From: Pseudomonas sp. 8O
GTDB taxonomy: Bacteria > Pseudomonadota > Gammaproteobacteria > Pseudomonadales > Pseudomonadaceae
Length of the DNA: 64,000 nt
Assembly (NCBI RefSeq): GCF_902506495.1
Contig: NZ_LR733264.1
Span: 1,054,001-1,118,000 of the forward strand
Direction: 5' to 3'
The notes under the pieces: generated by a model
Seen by the model: the letters and a program-made list of their open reading frames with translations, nothing else
What the model was told of the DNA's origin: nothing
Database searches by the model: none
In this document: one piece after another, positions 19,271 through 29,854 of the stretch
Position numbering within the stretch: position 1 is the stretch's first letter
How the letters are laid out: each line of letters opens with the position of its first letter
Translations under genes and position numbers: made by a program

Positions 19271-21649
19271 ATGAAATTCAGTGAACAGTGGCTGCGCAGT
19301 TGGGTGAATCCCGATGTATCCCGTGAGGATCTGGTCGCGCGCCTGTCCATGGTCGGCCTCGAAGTCGACGCGGTACAGCCGGTGGCCGGCGCCTTCAGTG
19401 GCATCGTGGTCGGTGAGATCCTCAGTGCCGAACAACACCCGGACGCCGACAAGCTGCGCGTATGCCAGGTGAGCAATGGCGCCGAGACCTTCCAGGTCGT
19501 TTGCGGTGCGCCCAATGCCCGTGCCGGCATCAAGATTCCGTTCGCCATGATCGGCGCCGAACTGCCGGGCGACTTCAAGATCAAGAAGGCCAAGCTGCGC
19601 GGCGTGGAATCTCAGGGCATGCTGTGCTCGGCTTCCGAGTTGCAGATCAGCGAAGACAACAGCGGCCTCATGGAGCTGGCGGCCGATGCGCCGGTTGGCA
19701 GCGATATTCGCACCTACCTGCAATTGGACGATGCCAGCATCGAGATCGGCCTGACCCCCAACCGCGGTGACTGCCTGTCGCTCGCCGGTCTGGCCCGCGA
19801 AGTCGGTGCCATGTACAGCGCTGCAGTTTCGCCAGTCGCTATCGACACCGTTGCTCCTGCGCATGACGAAGTACGCCCAGTCGAGGTGCTGGCACCCAAG
19901 GCGTGCCCGCGTTACCTCGGTCGCGTTATCCGTAACGTTGATCTGTCCCGTCCGACCCCGCTGTGGATGGTCGAGCGGCTGCGTCGTTCCGATATTCGCA
20001 GTATCGACGCGGCGGTGGACATCACCAACTACGTGATGCTTGAGCTGGGCCAGCCGATGCACGCCTTCGACCTCGCCGAAATCAATGGCGGCATTCGCGT
20101 GCGCATGGCGGAAGAGGGCGAAAAGCTGGTGCTGCTCGACGGTCAGGAAGTCAGCCTGCGTGCCGACACGCTGGTCATCGCTGATCATGGTCGCGCGCTG
20201 GCCATCGCCGGTGTGATGGGCGGTGAGCACAGCGGCGTGAGCGACAAGACTCGCGACCTGTTCCTGGAAAGCGCCTTCTTCGACAACATCGCCGTTGCCG
20301 GCAAGGCCCGCTCCTATGGCCTGCACACCGACGCGTCGCACCGCTTCGAGCGTGGTGTGGATTCGCAACTGGCGCGCAAAGCGATGGAGCGCGCGACTGC
20401 GTTGCTGCTGGAAATCGTCGGCGGCGAAGTCGGTCCGATCATCGAAGTCAGCAGTGAAAGCGATCTGCCGAACGTGGCACCTATCACTCTGCGTGCCGAG
20501 CGCATCAGCCAGATGCTGGGCATGGACATGGATGGCGCCGAGGTCGAGCGTCTGCTCACTGCGCTTGGCCTCGGTGTCAGTGCTCAGGGTGCCGGCCAGT
20601 GGCTGGTCAGCGTGCCGAGTCATCGCTTCGATATCAGCCTGGAAGTGGATCTGATCGAAGAGCTGGGTCGCCTGTATGGCTACAACCGTCTGCCAGTGCG
20701 TTACCCGCAAGCTCGCCTGGCGCCGCAGACCAAGGGCGAGGCGCGTGCCGAACTGCCGGCGCTGCGCCGTCTGCTGGTCGCCCGTGGTTATCAGGAAGCG
20801 ATCACCTACAGCTTCATCGATCCCAAGCTGTTCGAGCTGTTCGCCCCTGGCGTAGAACCGCTGCAGTTGGCCAACCCGATCTCTGCCGATATGGCCGCCA
20901 TGCGTTCCTCGCTATGGCCAGGGCTGGTCAAGGCGCTGCAGCACAACCTCAATCGCCAACAGTTGCGCGTGCGCCTGTTCGAGAGCGGCTTGCGTTTTGT
21001 CGGTCAGCTGGAAGGTCTGCAGCAGGAAGCCATGCTCGCTGGCGTGATCTCTGGCAGTCGCCTGCCCGAAGGCTGGGCCAACAGTCGCGATAACGTCGAC
21101 TTCTATGATCTGAAGGCCGATGTCGAGGCGCTGCTGGGTTATGCCGGTGCGGCCGATGCCTTCAGCTTCGTGCCTGGCGAGCATCCTGCTCTGCATCCGG
21201 GCCAGACTGCCCGCATCGAGCGGGAAGGGCGCCTGGTCGGTTTCATCGGTGCCTTGCATCCAGAGCTTGCCAAGACCTTGGGCCTGGATCAGCCCGTGTT
21301 CCTCTTCGAGCTGGTGCTGGCCGAAGTGGCTGCTGGCCGCATGCCTGTATTCAGCGAGTTGTCGCGCTTCCCAGAAGTGCGTCGTGACCTGGCGTTGCTG
21401 GTTGACCGCGAGCAGCCGGCCGAGGCTGTACTGGGCGCAATCCGTGAAACGGCGGGAGAATGGCTGACGGACCTCAAGCTATTTGACGTCTATCACGGTA
21501 AAGGCATTGATCCGCTTAGAAAAAGCCTTGCCGTCGGCTTGACCTGGCAACATCCATCGCGCACTCTTAATGACGATGAGGTGAGTACTACTACGCAAAA
21601 TATCCTCACCTGCCTCGAACAAAGGTTCAACGCCACGTTAAGGAAGTAG
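19271..21649 (+). CDS. pheT: Phenylalanyl-tRNA synthetase beta subunit
   Basis: 792 residues. The ATG at 19271 (MKFSEQWLRSWVNP) follows AAGGAGA. The order is the tRNA-binding EMAP-like domain (GEILSAEQHPDADKLRVCQV), the B3/4 editing domain, B5, the catalytic-like core and the C-terminal ferredoxin-like anticodon domain (FSELSRFPEVRRDLALLVD). The upstream in-frame start at 19220 lies in the repeat insert and is not used. Confidence 0.98.
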   Translation: MKFSEQWLRSWVNPDVSREDLVARLSMVGLEVDAVQPVAGAFSGIVVGEILSAEQHPDADKLRVCQVSNGAETFQVVCGAPNARAGIKIPFAMIGAELPGDFKIKKAKLRGVESQGMLCSASELQISEDNSGLMELAADAPVGSDIRTYLQLDDASIEIGLTPNRGDCLSLAGLAREVGAMYSAAVSPVAIDTVAPAHDEVRPVEVLAPKACPRYLGRVIRNVDLSRPTPLWMVERLRRSDIRSIDAAVDITNYVMLELGQPMHAFDLAEINGGIRVRMAEEGEKLVLLDGQEVSLRADTLVIADHGRALAIAGVMGGEHSGVSDKTRDLFLESAFFDNIAVAGKARSYGLHTDASHRFERGVDSQLARKAMERATALLLEIVGGEVGPIIEVSSESDLPNVAPITLRAERISQMLGMDMDGAEVERLLTALGLGVSAQGAGQWLVSVPSHRFDISLEVDLIEELGRLYGYNRLPVRYPQARLAPQTKGEARAELPALRRLLVARGYQEAITYSFIDPKLFELFAPGVEPLQLANPISADMAAMRSSLWPGLVKALQHNLNRQQLRVRLFESGLRFVGQLEGLQQEAMLAGVISGSRLPEGWANSRDNVDFYDLKADVEALLGYAGAADAFSFVPGEHPALHPGQTARIEREGRLVGFIGALHPELAKTLGLDQPVFLFELVLAEVAAGRMPVFSELSRFPEVRRDLALLVDREQPAEAVLGAIRETAGEWLTDLKLFDVYHGKGIDPLRKSLAVGLTWQHPSRTLNDDEVSTTTQNILTCLEQRFNATLRK

Positions 21650-21652
21650 CGT

Positions 21653-21955
21653 ATGGGGGCTCTGACGAAAGCTGAAATGGCGGAACGTCTGTATGAAGAG
21701 CTCGGCCTGAACAAACGGGAAGCCAAGGAACTGGTGGAGCTGTTTTTTGAAGAGATCCGCCAGGCTCTTGAGCTGAACGAACAGGTCAAGCTGTCCGGGT
21801 TCGGCAACTTCGACTTGCGCGACAAGCGCCAGCGACCCGGCCGTAACCCGAAAACAGGGGAAGAGATTCCAATCACGGCTCGCCGTGTGGTCACTTTTCG
21901 TCCAGGGCAAAAATTGAAAGCCAGGGTCGAGGCCTATGCTGGAACCAAGTCATAA
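21653..21955 (+). CDS. ihfA: Integration host factor alpha subunit
   Basis: 100 residues, [18 protein letters not shown]..., a HU/IHF-fold DNA-bending subunit. The DNA-intercalating arm [19 protein letters not shown] segment is present as [17 protein letters not shown]. It lies 3 bp after pheT, the standard proteobacterial arrangement. Confidence 0.98.
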   Translation: MGALTKAEMAERLYEELGLNKREAKELVELFFEEIRQALELNEQVKLSGFGNFDLRDKRQRPGRNPKTGEEIPITARRVVTFRPGQKLKARVEAYAGTKS

Positions 21956-22292
21956 CGACGAACTACCGGCAATTCCCGGCAAACGCTACTTCACCATTGG
22001 TGAGGTCAGTGAACTCTGCGCGGTCAAGCCCCACGTTCTACGTTACTGGGAACAGGAATTCCCGCAGTTGAATCCGGTAAAGCGGCGGGGTAACCGTCGC
22101 TATTACCAGCGTCAGGATGTGCTGATGATTCGGCAGATTCGTGCGCTGCTATACGATCAAGGCTTCACCATCGGTGGCGCACGCCAGCGCCTTTCTGGTG
22201 ACGAAGCCAAAGACGACACCACCCAGTATCGTCAACTGATCAAGCAGATGATCGCCGAGCTCGAGGATGTTTTGCACGTGCTGAAGAAGTAA
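21936..22292 (+). CDS. MerR-family transcriptional regulator (PA2737-like)
   Basis: 118 residues with an N-terminal winged helix-turn-helix, [26 protein letters not shown], and a short C-terminal coiled coil. It lacks the metal-binding Cys of true MerR. It overlaps ihfA by 20 bp and is the last gene before tRNA-Pro. The regulon is unknown. Confidence 0.92.
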   Translation: MLEPSHNDELPAIPGKRYFTIGEVSELCAVKPHVLRYWEQEFPQLNPVKRRGNRRYYQRQDVLMIRQIRALLYDQGFTIGGARQRLSGDEAKDDTTQYRQLIKQMIAELEDVLHVLKK

Positions 22293-22367
22293 GGCCAAGA
22301 AAAAGTTGCCTTATTTCAAAAGCTTAATGTATAGTTCCTCCCGCTTTCGGTCATCTGGAAGCATCGT

Positions 22368-22444
22368 CGGGGCGTAGCGCAGCCCGGTAGCGCACTTGCA
22401 TGGGGTGCAAGGGGTCGAGTGTTCGAATCACTCCGTCCCGACCA
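22368..22444 (+). tRNA. tRNA-Pro (GGG)
   Basis: 77-nt cloverleaf. Acceptor CGGGGCG pairs with CGTCCCG and the CCA is encoded. The anticodon stem CTTGC/GCAAG holds the loop ATGGGGT, anticodon GGG. The T arm TGTTCGAATC is canonical. An accessory region begins immediately downstream. Confidence 0.97.
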
Positions 22445-22455
22445 AAAAACCCTAG

Positions 22456-22490
22456 AAAATCCAGTCACTTAGCAGTGACTGGATTTTTTT
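22456..22490 (+). terminator. Terminator after tRNA-Pro
   Basis: A 14-bp perfect stem (22456-22469 with 22474-22487) has a TAGC loop and ends in a T-run to 22490. Confidence 0.95.
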
Positions 22491-22834
22491 ATGCCTGCGA
22501 GTTTTTGAGTTAATGTCACTAACCTATTTCTGGTGCCCGTTTGGTGCCCGTTTGTGCTTAACACGGTAACTGGCTCACTTTTTCGCAGCCGTTGTTGGCT
22601 CGCTTAAGTGAAGGTGCCTCTCCTGGGTTGTCCTGTCGAACTGCTGCGTATCGGAAGGTTGCGCCAAGCTGGCTCGGCTCAGCCGAAGTGGATAATGTTT
22701 GCAGGCTGATCGCAGGCAAAAAAAGATCATTCATTCAAATGCGTTACGCGGCACAACCCCAAGCAGAGGCTAAGCGCCGAGGCCTTTAAAGGGTGTGCCT
22801 GTGCATTCGTTTTCTAGACCAGCAAGGATTGTTC
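22491..22834. other. Gene-free stretch at the island boundary
   Basis: No credible gene. It contains a tandem direct repeat TGGTGCCCGTT at about 22532-22553 and an A-rich tract (about 22719-22726) that could belong to the hsdM promoter. I looked for a second copy of the tRNA-Pro 3' end to mark an att site and did not find one in the window. Confidence 0.5.
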
Positions 22835-25318
22835 GTGGCTATCAAGAAATCCGACCTTTACTCCTCCCTCTGGGCTTCGTGCGACGAGTTGCGCGGTGGG
22901 ATGGATGCCAGCCAGTACAAGGACTACGTCCTGTTCATGCTGTTCATCAAGTACATCTCCGACAAGTACGGCAACTCGGATGACTTCGCGCCACCGGTGA
23001 CCATCCCCTTTGGTGCCAGCTTCAAGGACATGGTCGCCCTCAAGGGCAAGCCCAATATCGGCGACAAGATCAATACGCAGATCATCCAGCCGCTGATCGA
23101 TGCCAACGCCCGGCTGGCCCGCAGTGACTTCCCCGACTTCAACGACCCGAGCAAGCTCGGCGAAGGGAAGGACATGGTGGAGCGGCTTAGTAACCTGATC
23201 GCTATTTTCGAAAAGCCCGAACTGGATTTCTCGAAGAACCGCGCCGACAACGACGACATCCTCGGCGACGCCTACGAATACCTGATGCGCCACTTCGCCA
23301 GCGAAAGCGGCAAGAGCAAAGGGCAGTTCTACACCCCGTCCGAGGTCAGCCGCGTTATCGCCAAGATCATTGGCATCACGCCGGCCAATTCAGTCAGCGC
23401 CACCACGGTATATGACCCGACCTGCGGCTCCGGTTCGCTGCTGTTGAAGGTGGCCGATCAGGCTGGCAAGCCGATCACCCTGGAAGGCCAGGAAATGGAC
23501 GTGACCACCGCCGGTCTCGCCCGCATGAACATGATTCTGCACGGCTTCCCGACGGCCAACATCCTGCAGGGCAACACGCTGTCCTCGCCCAAGTTCAAGG
23601 ATAACGAACAGCTACGCACCTACGACTACGTGGTGGCCAACCCGCCGTTCTCGGTCAAGACCTGGAGCGTTGGCTTGACGCCCGCCAACGATCCCTACCA
23701 GCGCTTTGCCTGGGGTGAGCCGCCGGCCAAGCAAGGCGACTATGCCTTCTTGCTGCACATCATCCGTTCCATGAAAAATACCGGCAAAGCCGCCTGCATC
23801 CTGCCTCACGGCGTGCTGTTCCGTGGCAATGCCGAGGCGGTGATCCGCGAGAAGCTGGTGCGCTCCGGCTACCTCAAGGCCATCATCGGCCTGCCGGCCA
23901 ACCTGTTTTATGGCACCGGCATTCCCGCCTGCATCCTGGTGCTGGATAAAGAGAACGCCGCCGCGCGCAAAGGCATCTTCATGATCGATGCCGCCAAAGG
24001 CTTTATCAAAGACGGCCCGAAAAACCGCCTGCGCGACCAGGACGTACACAAGATCGTCGATACCTATACGCGCATGGTCGATGTGCCGCGTTACGCACGC
24101 ATGGTCGGCTTCGACGAGATCGGCGACCCGAAGAACGACTTCAACCTCAACCTGCCGCGCTATATCGACAGCACCGAGCCGGAGGATATTCAGGACATCC
24201 TTGGCCACCTGCGCGGCGGCATCCCCGAGCGCGATATCGATGCCCTGGACCGCTACTGGCAGGTGATGCCTGAGCTGCGTGCGGCGCTGTTCAAGCCCGC
24301 CGGCCATCCTGGCTATTTCGAGCTGGTCAATCGCGACGTCAAACCGGTGATCTTCGGCCACCCGCAGTTCTCGGCGTTCAAGGCCGAGGTGGATGCACTG
24401 TTCAAGCAATGGCTGGCCAGCAGCACGCCGTTGCTCAAAGGCTTTGCGGCCGATGCCGCCAGCAGCCACCCCAAGGAGCTGATCTTCAAACTCTCGGAAG
24501 ACCTGCTCAGCGCCTTTGCCAAGGCGCCCTTGCTCGACCATTACGACATCTACCAGCACCTGATGGACTACTGGGCCGAGGCCATGCAGGACGACTGCTA
24601 TCTGATCAGCGCCGACGGCTGGAAGGCGGGCGCGGCGGTGCGTGAGCTACACAAGGTGAAGGACAAGAATGGCAAGCTGGTCTGGGCCGAGAAGCACGAC
24701 TACAGCCAAGGCAAGCGCCGCTTCAAGTCCGACCTGATTCCGGTGGAGCTGCTGGTTGCCCGCTACTTCAGTGCTGAACGTGATGCCATTGCAGGGCTGC
24801 AAACGCAACTGGCCAGCATCGAGCAAAGCCTGAGCGAGCTGCTCGAAGAGCACAGTGGCGAAGACGGCTCGCTCAGCGAAGTGGTCGAAGGTGATGGCGA
24901 CAAGCAGAAGGTCACCGCCAAAGCCATCAAGGCCCGCCAGCGTGAGATCGATAACGACCCGGACTATGAGGACGAACTCAAGGTACTGGCCGACTATGCC
25001 AAGCTGCTCGACCAGCAAAGCGCCCTCAAGGCCAAGCTGAAAAAGGCTGAGGAAGACCTCGACAACAAGATCCACGGCAAATACCCGCAACTGAGCGAAG
25101 CCGAAATCAAAACCCTGGTGGTGGACGACAAGTGGCTGGCCACCCTGACCGTCGCCGTGCAGGGTGAGCTGGATCGTGTGTCGCAAACTCTGACCGGGCG
25201 TATTCGTGAGCTGAGTGAGCGCTATGCCACCCCGTTGCCGCAGCTCGCCGATGAAGTCGCCACCCTGGCCAGCCGTGTGGACGAACATCTGAAAAAGATG
25301 GGGGCGGTATGGAAGTGA
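22835..25318 (+). CDS. hsdM: Type I restriction-modification DNA methyltransferase HsdM
   Basis: 827 residues from the GTG at 22835 (AIKKSDLYSSLWASCDELRGG after the first residue), chosen because AAGGA lies 6-10 nt upstream. An N-terminal HsdM helical domain precedes an N6-adenine methylase core. Motif I is DPTCGSGSLLLKVADQ and motif IV is VVANPPF. The long C-terminal part (after about residue 500) is helical and Lys/Glu-rich, probably coiled coil for HsdS/HsdR contact. This makes it longer than the 500-residue EcoKI type. It overlaps hsdS by 10 bp. Confidence 0.95.
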   Translation: MAIKKSDLYSSLWASCDELRGGMDASQYKDYVLFMLFIKYISDKYGNSDDFAPPVTIPFGASFKDMVALKGKPNIGDKINTQIIQPLIDANARLARSDFPDFNDPSKLGEGKDMVERLSNLIAIFEKPELDFSKNRADNDDILGDAYEYLMRHFASESGKSKGQFYTPSEVSRVIAKIIGITPANSVSATTVYDPTCGSGSLLLKVADQAGKPITLEGQEMDVTTAGLARMNMILHGFPTANILQGNTLSSPKFKDNEQLRTYDYVVANPPFSVKTWSVGLTPANDPYQRFAWGEPPAKQGDYAFLLHIIRSMKNTGKAACILPHGVLFRGNAEAVIREKLVRSGYLKAIIGLPANLFYGTGIPACILVLDKENAAARKGIFMIDAAKGFIKDGPKNRLRDQDVHKIVDTYTRMVDVPRYARMVGFDEIGDPKNDFNLNLPRYIDSTEPEDIQDILGHLRGGIPERDIDALDRYWQVMPELRAALFKPAGHPGYFELVNRDVKPVIFGHPQFSAFKAEVDALFKQWLASSTPLLKGFAADAASSHPKELIFKLSEDLLSAFAKAPLLDHYDIYQHLMDYWAEAMQDDCYLISADGWKAGAAVRELHKVKDKNGKLVWAEKHDYSQGKRRFKSDLIPVELLVARYFSAERDAIAGLQTQLASIEQSLSELLEEHSGEDGSLSEVVEGDGDKQKVTAKAIKARQREIDNDPDYEDELKVLADYAKLLDQQSALKAKLKKAEEDLDNKIHGKYPQLSEAEIKTLVVDDKWLATLTVAVQGELDRVSQTLTGRIRELSERYATPLPQLADEVATLASRVDEHLKKMGAVWK

Positions 25319-26463
25319 GGCCGGGTTACAAGCAGACGGAAATTGGGGTTATTCCGGAGGAGTGGGAGGTCGTCGCGTTGGGTTCATTGACGACGACTGT
25401 TGCCTCTGGAAAGTCAAGTTCCGGCGCGGTCCACGGAACGTATCCCGTTCACGGATCGACTGGTGTTATTGGTTACACTGAGCAACCTGAATACGAAGGC
25501 GATTCGATCCTCGCTGCCCGAGTCGGTGCGAACGCAGGAAAACTGAACTTGGTGTCCGGGAAATATGGAGTTACCGATAATACGATAATTCTCCGACTGC
25601 GCCGTGGTTACTCACTGCCTTTCTTCTGGCGACTCTTAGAGACAAAGCGCCTGAACAGCCTCGTTTTTGGTTCTGGTCAGCCACTGATTACGGGCTCTCA
25701 GCTCAAAGCACTTTTATTCAGCGTTCCACCCCTCCCCGAACAGCGCACCATCGCAACGGCGTTGAGTGATATGGATGCGGTGCTGGGTGCGCTGGAGCGG
25801 CTTATCGCCAAGAAGCGCGACCTCAAACAAGCCGCCATGCAGCAACTCCTCACCGGCCAGACTCGCCTCCCTGGATTTAGCGGGGAGTGGGAAGAAACCA
25901 CTTTGGGGGCGATTGGCGAGTGCGTCATCGGCTTAACTTACCGTCCAGATAATGTTGTCGAATATGGACTTCTTGTTCTGCGCTCATCGAATATTCAAGG
26001 AGGACGACTGGCATACGAGAGCAACGTTTATGTCGATCTTGAAGTTAATGATCGCCTTATGACTAGGCCAGGTGACATTCTTGTTTGCGTGCGAAATGGC
26101 AGTCGAACGCTCATAGGTAAGAGCGCCGTGATCGACGAATGCGCTGCGGGGACAACCTTTGGAGCTTTCATGACGGTGTATCGCACAACGCACTGGCGAT
26201 TCATTTCACATGCCTTTCAATCTGAAAGCATTCAGCGGCAGATTCGCGACAATATCGGTGCAACAATTAACCAGATTACTAACAAAGATATGAAGGCGCT
26301 TCGTCTGAAGCTTCCTTCTGCCTGCGAACAAATCGCCATCGCCACCGTGCTTTCCGATATGGACGCAGAACTCGTCGCGCTGGAACAGCTCCTGGCCAAA
26401 ACCCGCGCCCTTAAGCAAGGCATGATGCAAGAGTTGCTCACCGGAAGGACGCGCCTGGTATGA
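25309..26463 (+). CDS. hsdS: Type I restriction-modification specificity subunit HsdS
   Basis: 384 residues with two target-recognition domains. Each is followed by a conserved helical spacer: PPLPEQRTIATALSDMDAVL...LLTGQTRLPGF and LPSACEQIAIATVLSDMDAEL...[10 protein letters not shown]. The two repeats give the usual pseudo-symmetry for a bipartite target. By eye, the recognition domains (about 25380-25720 and 25880-26330) are much more AT-rich than the spacers, suggesting domain exchange by recombination. The end overlaps the next gene by 4 bp. Confidence 0.95.
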   Translation: MEVRPGYKQTEIGVIPEEWEVVALGSLTTTVASGKSSSGAVHGTYPVHGSTGVIGYTEQPEYEGDSILAARVGANAGKLNLVSGKYGVTDNTIILRLRRGYSLPFFWRLLETKRLNSLVFGSGQPLITGSQLKALLFSVPPLPEQRTIATALSDMDAVLGALERLIAKKRDLKQAAMQQLLTGQTRLPGFSGEWEETTLGAIGECVIGLTYRPDNVVEYGLLVLRSSNIQGGRLAYESNVYVDLEVNDRLMTRPGDILVCVRNGSRTLIGKSAVIDECAAGTTFGAFMTVYRTTHWRFISHAFQSESIQRQIRDNIGATINQITNKDMKALRLKLPSACEQIAIATVLSDMDAELVALEQLLAKTRALKQGMMQELLTGRTRLV

Positions 26464-27869
26464 CCGACCTGAGCATGGACGCCAATCAACGACCGCAGAC
26501 GACCAAACTTCCCAGCACCATCATCAGCGTATATGAGCTGCTCGCTGATCAGACGCTGGTGATCCCCCAATACCAGCGCCCGTACAAGTGGACGGGCAAG
26601 CATATCAACCAACTGTTCGCCGATATTGCCATCCATAAGGACAAGTCCGCTTACCGCCTGGGCACCATTGTGTTTCACCGCGAGGGCGAGAAGAAGAACA
26701 TCGTCGACGGCCAGCAGCGCACCATCAGCCTGTTGCTGGCGGCCCGTGCGCTGATTCAGCGCTGCAAGGCGCAAGCGCTGGAGAGTGACGACCTGCAAGA
26801 GCGCTTGTTCGCGCTTGAGTCGTTAATGGTCGACCCCCGTTTTACCAGCGAGATTTCGCAGAAGAACATCCACAGCAATTACCTTGAGGTGGCGCGCATC
26901 GTCAGTCGTGCGGACTTTACCGAGGCGCATATCGACTTCTTTCTGCACAAGTGCCAGGTGGTGGCGGTGGAGCTGGCGGATGTGTCGGAGGCCTTCCAGT
27001 TCTTCGACTCGCAGAACGCACGGGGCCGCGATCTGGAGCCGCATGATCTGCTCAAGGCTTACCACCTGCGCGAGTTCAGCCCGCGTGACGAGCATTTGAA
27101 GGTCGCCACGGTGGCGCGCTGGGAAAACACCAAGACCCAGGAGCTGGCCACGCTGTTTGCGCAGTACCTGTACCGCATCCGCAGTTGGTCGAAAGGGGCG
27201 TCGGCGCGTTACTTCAGCAAGGACGACAGCGACCTGTTCAAGGGCGTGAATCTCGATACGGTCGCCAGCTACCCCTATGTGGAGCAGTTGCGCATCGCCC
27301 ACCATTTTGTCGATCACTACAACGGCCAGTACGAGCGCAAGATCGATACGCGGGAGATGGCTTTTCCCTTCCATCTGGATCAAATCATCATCAACGGTCG
27401 GCGCTTCTTCGAGCTGATCAGCCACTACCAGAACGAGGTGGCGCGCATCAGCGCCAAGCCCTGGAATGAACATGAGCGGGGCGGAGATGCAGCGCTCGAT
27501 GGTTTCGCACCAAGGATCATGGCGGTGCTCGATAACTACCCGGCGAAAACCCGCACGGGTGATCGCTACGTGCGGGCGATGTTCGATTGCTTGTTGATCT
27601 ACTACATCGACAAGTTCGGCCACGCGGAGCTGTCGCGGGCCATCGAGAAAATCTTTATCTGGGCCTACAGCCTGCGTTTGCAGATGCAGGTGGTGCAGCT
27701 CGCGAGCATGGATAACTACGTGCTGGCGAATAATCTGTTCCGGGTGATCAAGGACGCCACTCGCCCGGCGGACGTTATCAATCAACCGCTGAAATCACTC
27801 ACCAGCAGCAATTCGACCAAGACCGAGGCAATCGAGGCGCTATTCAGGGAGATGAAATACCGTGAGTGA
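26460..27869 (+). CDS. DUF262 (GmrS-like) protein without nuclease domain
   Basis: 469 residues. The N-terminal DUF262 domain has [10 protein letters not shown], then the ParB-like nucleotide motif [11 protein letters not shown] and the [20 protein letters not shown] segment. No C-terminal HNH/DUF1524 signature is visible. DUF262 is the nucleotide-hydrolysing half of GmrSD type IV restriction enzymes, which cut modified phage DNA. ATGA overlap with hsdS and an 8-bp overlap with the next gene place it firmly in the restriction operon. Its function as a regulatory or sensing partner of the next gene is inferred. Confidence 0.85.
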   Translation: MTDLSMDANQRPQTTKLPSTIISVYELLADQTLVIPQYQRPYKWTGKHINQLFADIAIHKDKSAYRLGTIVFHREGEKKNIVDGQQRTISLLLAARALIQRCKAQALESDDLQERLFALESLMVDPRFTSEISQKNIHSNYLEVARIVSRADFTEAHIDFFLHKCQVVAVELADVSEAFQFFDSQNARGRDLEPHDLLKAYHLREFSPRDEHLKVATVARWENTKTQELATLFAQYLYRIRSWSKGASARYFSKDDSDLFKGVNLDTVASYPYVEQLRIAHHFVDHYNGQYERKIDTREMAFPFHLDQIIINGRRFFELISHYQNEVARISAKPWNEHERGGDAALDGFAPRIMAVLDNYPAKTRTGDRYVRAMFDCLLIYYIDKFGHAELSRAIEKIFIWAYSLRLQMQVVQLASMDNYVLANNLFRVIKDATRPADVINQPLKSLTSSNSTKTEAIEALFREMKYRE

Positions 27870-29835
27870 GGCCATCACCCAGCTTTCCATCCGGCAGCTA
27901 CTCGGCGGCTGTGATGATTACGTTATCCCGATGTATCAGCGCAATTACGCCTGGGAAGAGGGTGAGATCACCCAATTGATTCAGGACGTAATCGACTACC
28001 TGCCTAAGCCAGATAAGCTTGCGCGCAATTACTACATCGGCAGCCTGGTGGTGTATGAGCGCGCGGACGGCAAAACGCCCGTGTTCGAGACCATCGATGG
28101 TCAGCAGCGGCTGACAACGCTGTCGCTGTTGACCTCCTACCTGAAGAACAGCAAGGCGGTTGACCTCGATTGGTATGCAAACCTGAGCATCCACTTCGAT
28201 AGCCGCGAGCATTCGCGGGCGACCTTTGCGGCCATCTTCGAGGGGCGTTTCAAGGATGACCCTGCCGAGGGGCTGGCTGAACAGCAGATCAATACCGGCA
28301 TCCTCAATGGCTATCGGCTGATCCATAAGGTGTTGCCGCACAAGCTCAAAGAGAACGGGGTTTCAGCGCAGCAGTTCGCGGACTTCCTGTTTCGTTACGT
28401 GCAGATCATGCGCGTGAAGGTGCCGGCGGATACGGACCTGAACCATTACTTCGAAATCATGAACAACCGTGGCGAGCAGCTAGAGAAGCACGAGGTGCTC
28501 AAGGCACGGATGATGGAGACGTTGCAGGACTGCCCGCACAGCCAGAACTGCCTGCACACGGTCTGGGAAGCCTGCGCGAATATGGAGCGCTACGTGCAGA
28601 TGGGCTTTACGCCCAGCCAGCGCGGCAGCGTTTTTGCTGAGAAGGATTGGGGCCAGTTGGTGCCCGCGAACTTTGATGAGCTGAGCGCTGCGCTGCAGCG
28701 TACGCGCGAGGTGGGCTTCAAGGTGGGGGCTGAGTTGTCCCTCACGGACATCATCAGCAGGTCGCCAGTCACTGCGGAAAAAGAAGGTAACGGTGAAGAA
28801 GCGCCCGAGCGCTTCAATACGGTGATCAACTTCCCCAACTTTTTGCTGCATGTATTGCAGGTTGAGGCTCGGGAAAGAATTGCGCTTGATGACAAACGCC
28901 TGCTCGATCTCTTTGAAATCCATGTTCTGAAGCAGCCAGATCCGGCTGCGGCCGTTAAGCGCTTAACCTTCAATCTGCTGCGTTGCAAATACCTGTATGA
29001 CCAGTACGTGATCAAGCGCGAGTTCATCCAGGGCGAGGATGGTTGGAGCCTTAAACGTTTCAAGTGGAACGAGGGCGGCACAGCGGGTGGCGCGGGGCGT
29101 GGCAGTTATGTGAATACCTTCGGCGAGGAGGAGGGCAGCGAGGGCATCAATCGGCGTATCTTGATGCTGCTGTCGGCGTTGCATGTGTCCACGCCCACGC
29201 TGGTATACAAACATTGGCTCAATGCCGCACTGCATTACCTGTTTCACGCCGAGCAGATCGAGGCTCAGGCCTATCTGCAGCAGATGGAGTCAGTCGCCAA
29301 GGCCTTTGTGTTTGACCGCTTTCTGGCTGCCGAGGCGGGCTTGGAATACTTTGCGATGATTTACGGGAACAAGGGCGTCTGCCAGACCTGCCGCGAAGAC
29401 GTTACCGCCGAGACGCTGATGCCGCGCCTGCGCTTCGGAAGTATCGAAAACAACCTGGTGTTCAACTTCCTGGATTACCTGCTGTGGCTTGAGCACGGCA
29501 AGAGTGAGCTGGTGAAGTCTTACGAATTTACCTTCCGCAGTTCGGTGGAGCATTACTATCCGCAGAAGCCGCTGCAAGGTATTGATCCACTGGCCGAGGA
29601 TGACCTTCACTCGTTCGGTAATCTTTGCCTGATCAGCCACGAGAAGAACTCACGCTTGAGCAATTTCACGCCCGAGCAAAAAAAGGCGTTCTACCTGAAG
29701 AACACCCTCGACAGCGTGAAGCAGCACTTGATGATGCAGCCCGAGACTTGGGATGTTCCGGCGATACGTGAGCATCACCAGCAAATGATCGACGTATTGC
29801 TCAATAGCCTCGCCAGCCAACACGAGACCGAGTGA
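27862..29835 (+). CDS. DUF262-DUF1524 (GmrSD-like) nuclease
   Basis: 657 residues from a GTG at 27862 behind GGGAG. The N-terminal DUF262 shows [28 protein letters not shown] and [19 protein letters not shown]. Near the C-terminus [11 protein letters not shown] and [19 protein letters not shown] give the His and Asn of a DUF1524 HNH nuclease (VEHxxPQ...NL). It is therefore a complete GmrSD-type enzyme, here a second member of a DUF262 pair embedded between hsdS and hsdR. It lies about 20 bp before the likely hsdR start. Confidence 0.87.
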   Translation: MSEAITQLSIRQLLGGCDDYVIPMYQRNYAWEEGEITQLIQDVIDYLPKPDKLARNYYIGSLVVYERADGKTPVFETIDGQQRLTTLSLLTSYLKNSKAVDLDWYANLSIHFDSREHSRATFAAIFEGRFKDDPAEGLAEQQINTGILNGYRLIHKVLPHKLKENGVSAQQFADFLFRYVQIMRVKVPADTDLNHYFEIMNNRGEQLEKHEVLKARMMETLQDCPHSQNCLHTVWEACANMERYVQMGFTPSQRGSVFAEKDWGQLVPANFDELSAALQRTREVGFKVGAELSLTDIISRSPVTAEKEGNGEEAPERFNTVINFPNFLLHVLQVEARERIALDDKRLLDLFEIHVLKQPDPAAAVKRLTFNLLRCKYLYDQYVIKREFIQGEDGWSLKRFKWNEGGTAGGAGRGSYVNTFGEEEGSEGINRRILMLLSALHVSTPTLVYKHWLNAALHYLFHAEQIEAQAYLQQMESVAKAFVFDRFLAAEAGLEYFAMIYGNKGVCQTCREDVTAETLMPRLRFGSIENNLVFNFLDYLLWLEHGKSELVKSYEFTFRSSVEHYYPQKPLQGIDPLAEDDLHSFGNLCLISHEKNSRLSNFTPEQKKAFYLKNTLDSVKQHLMMQPETWDVPAIREHHQQMIDVLLNSLASQHETE

Positions 29836-29854
29836 AGACCGCAGGATGCCCCAG

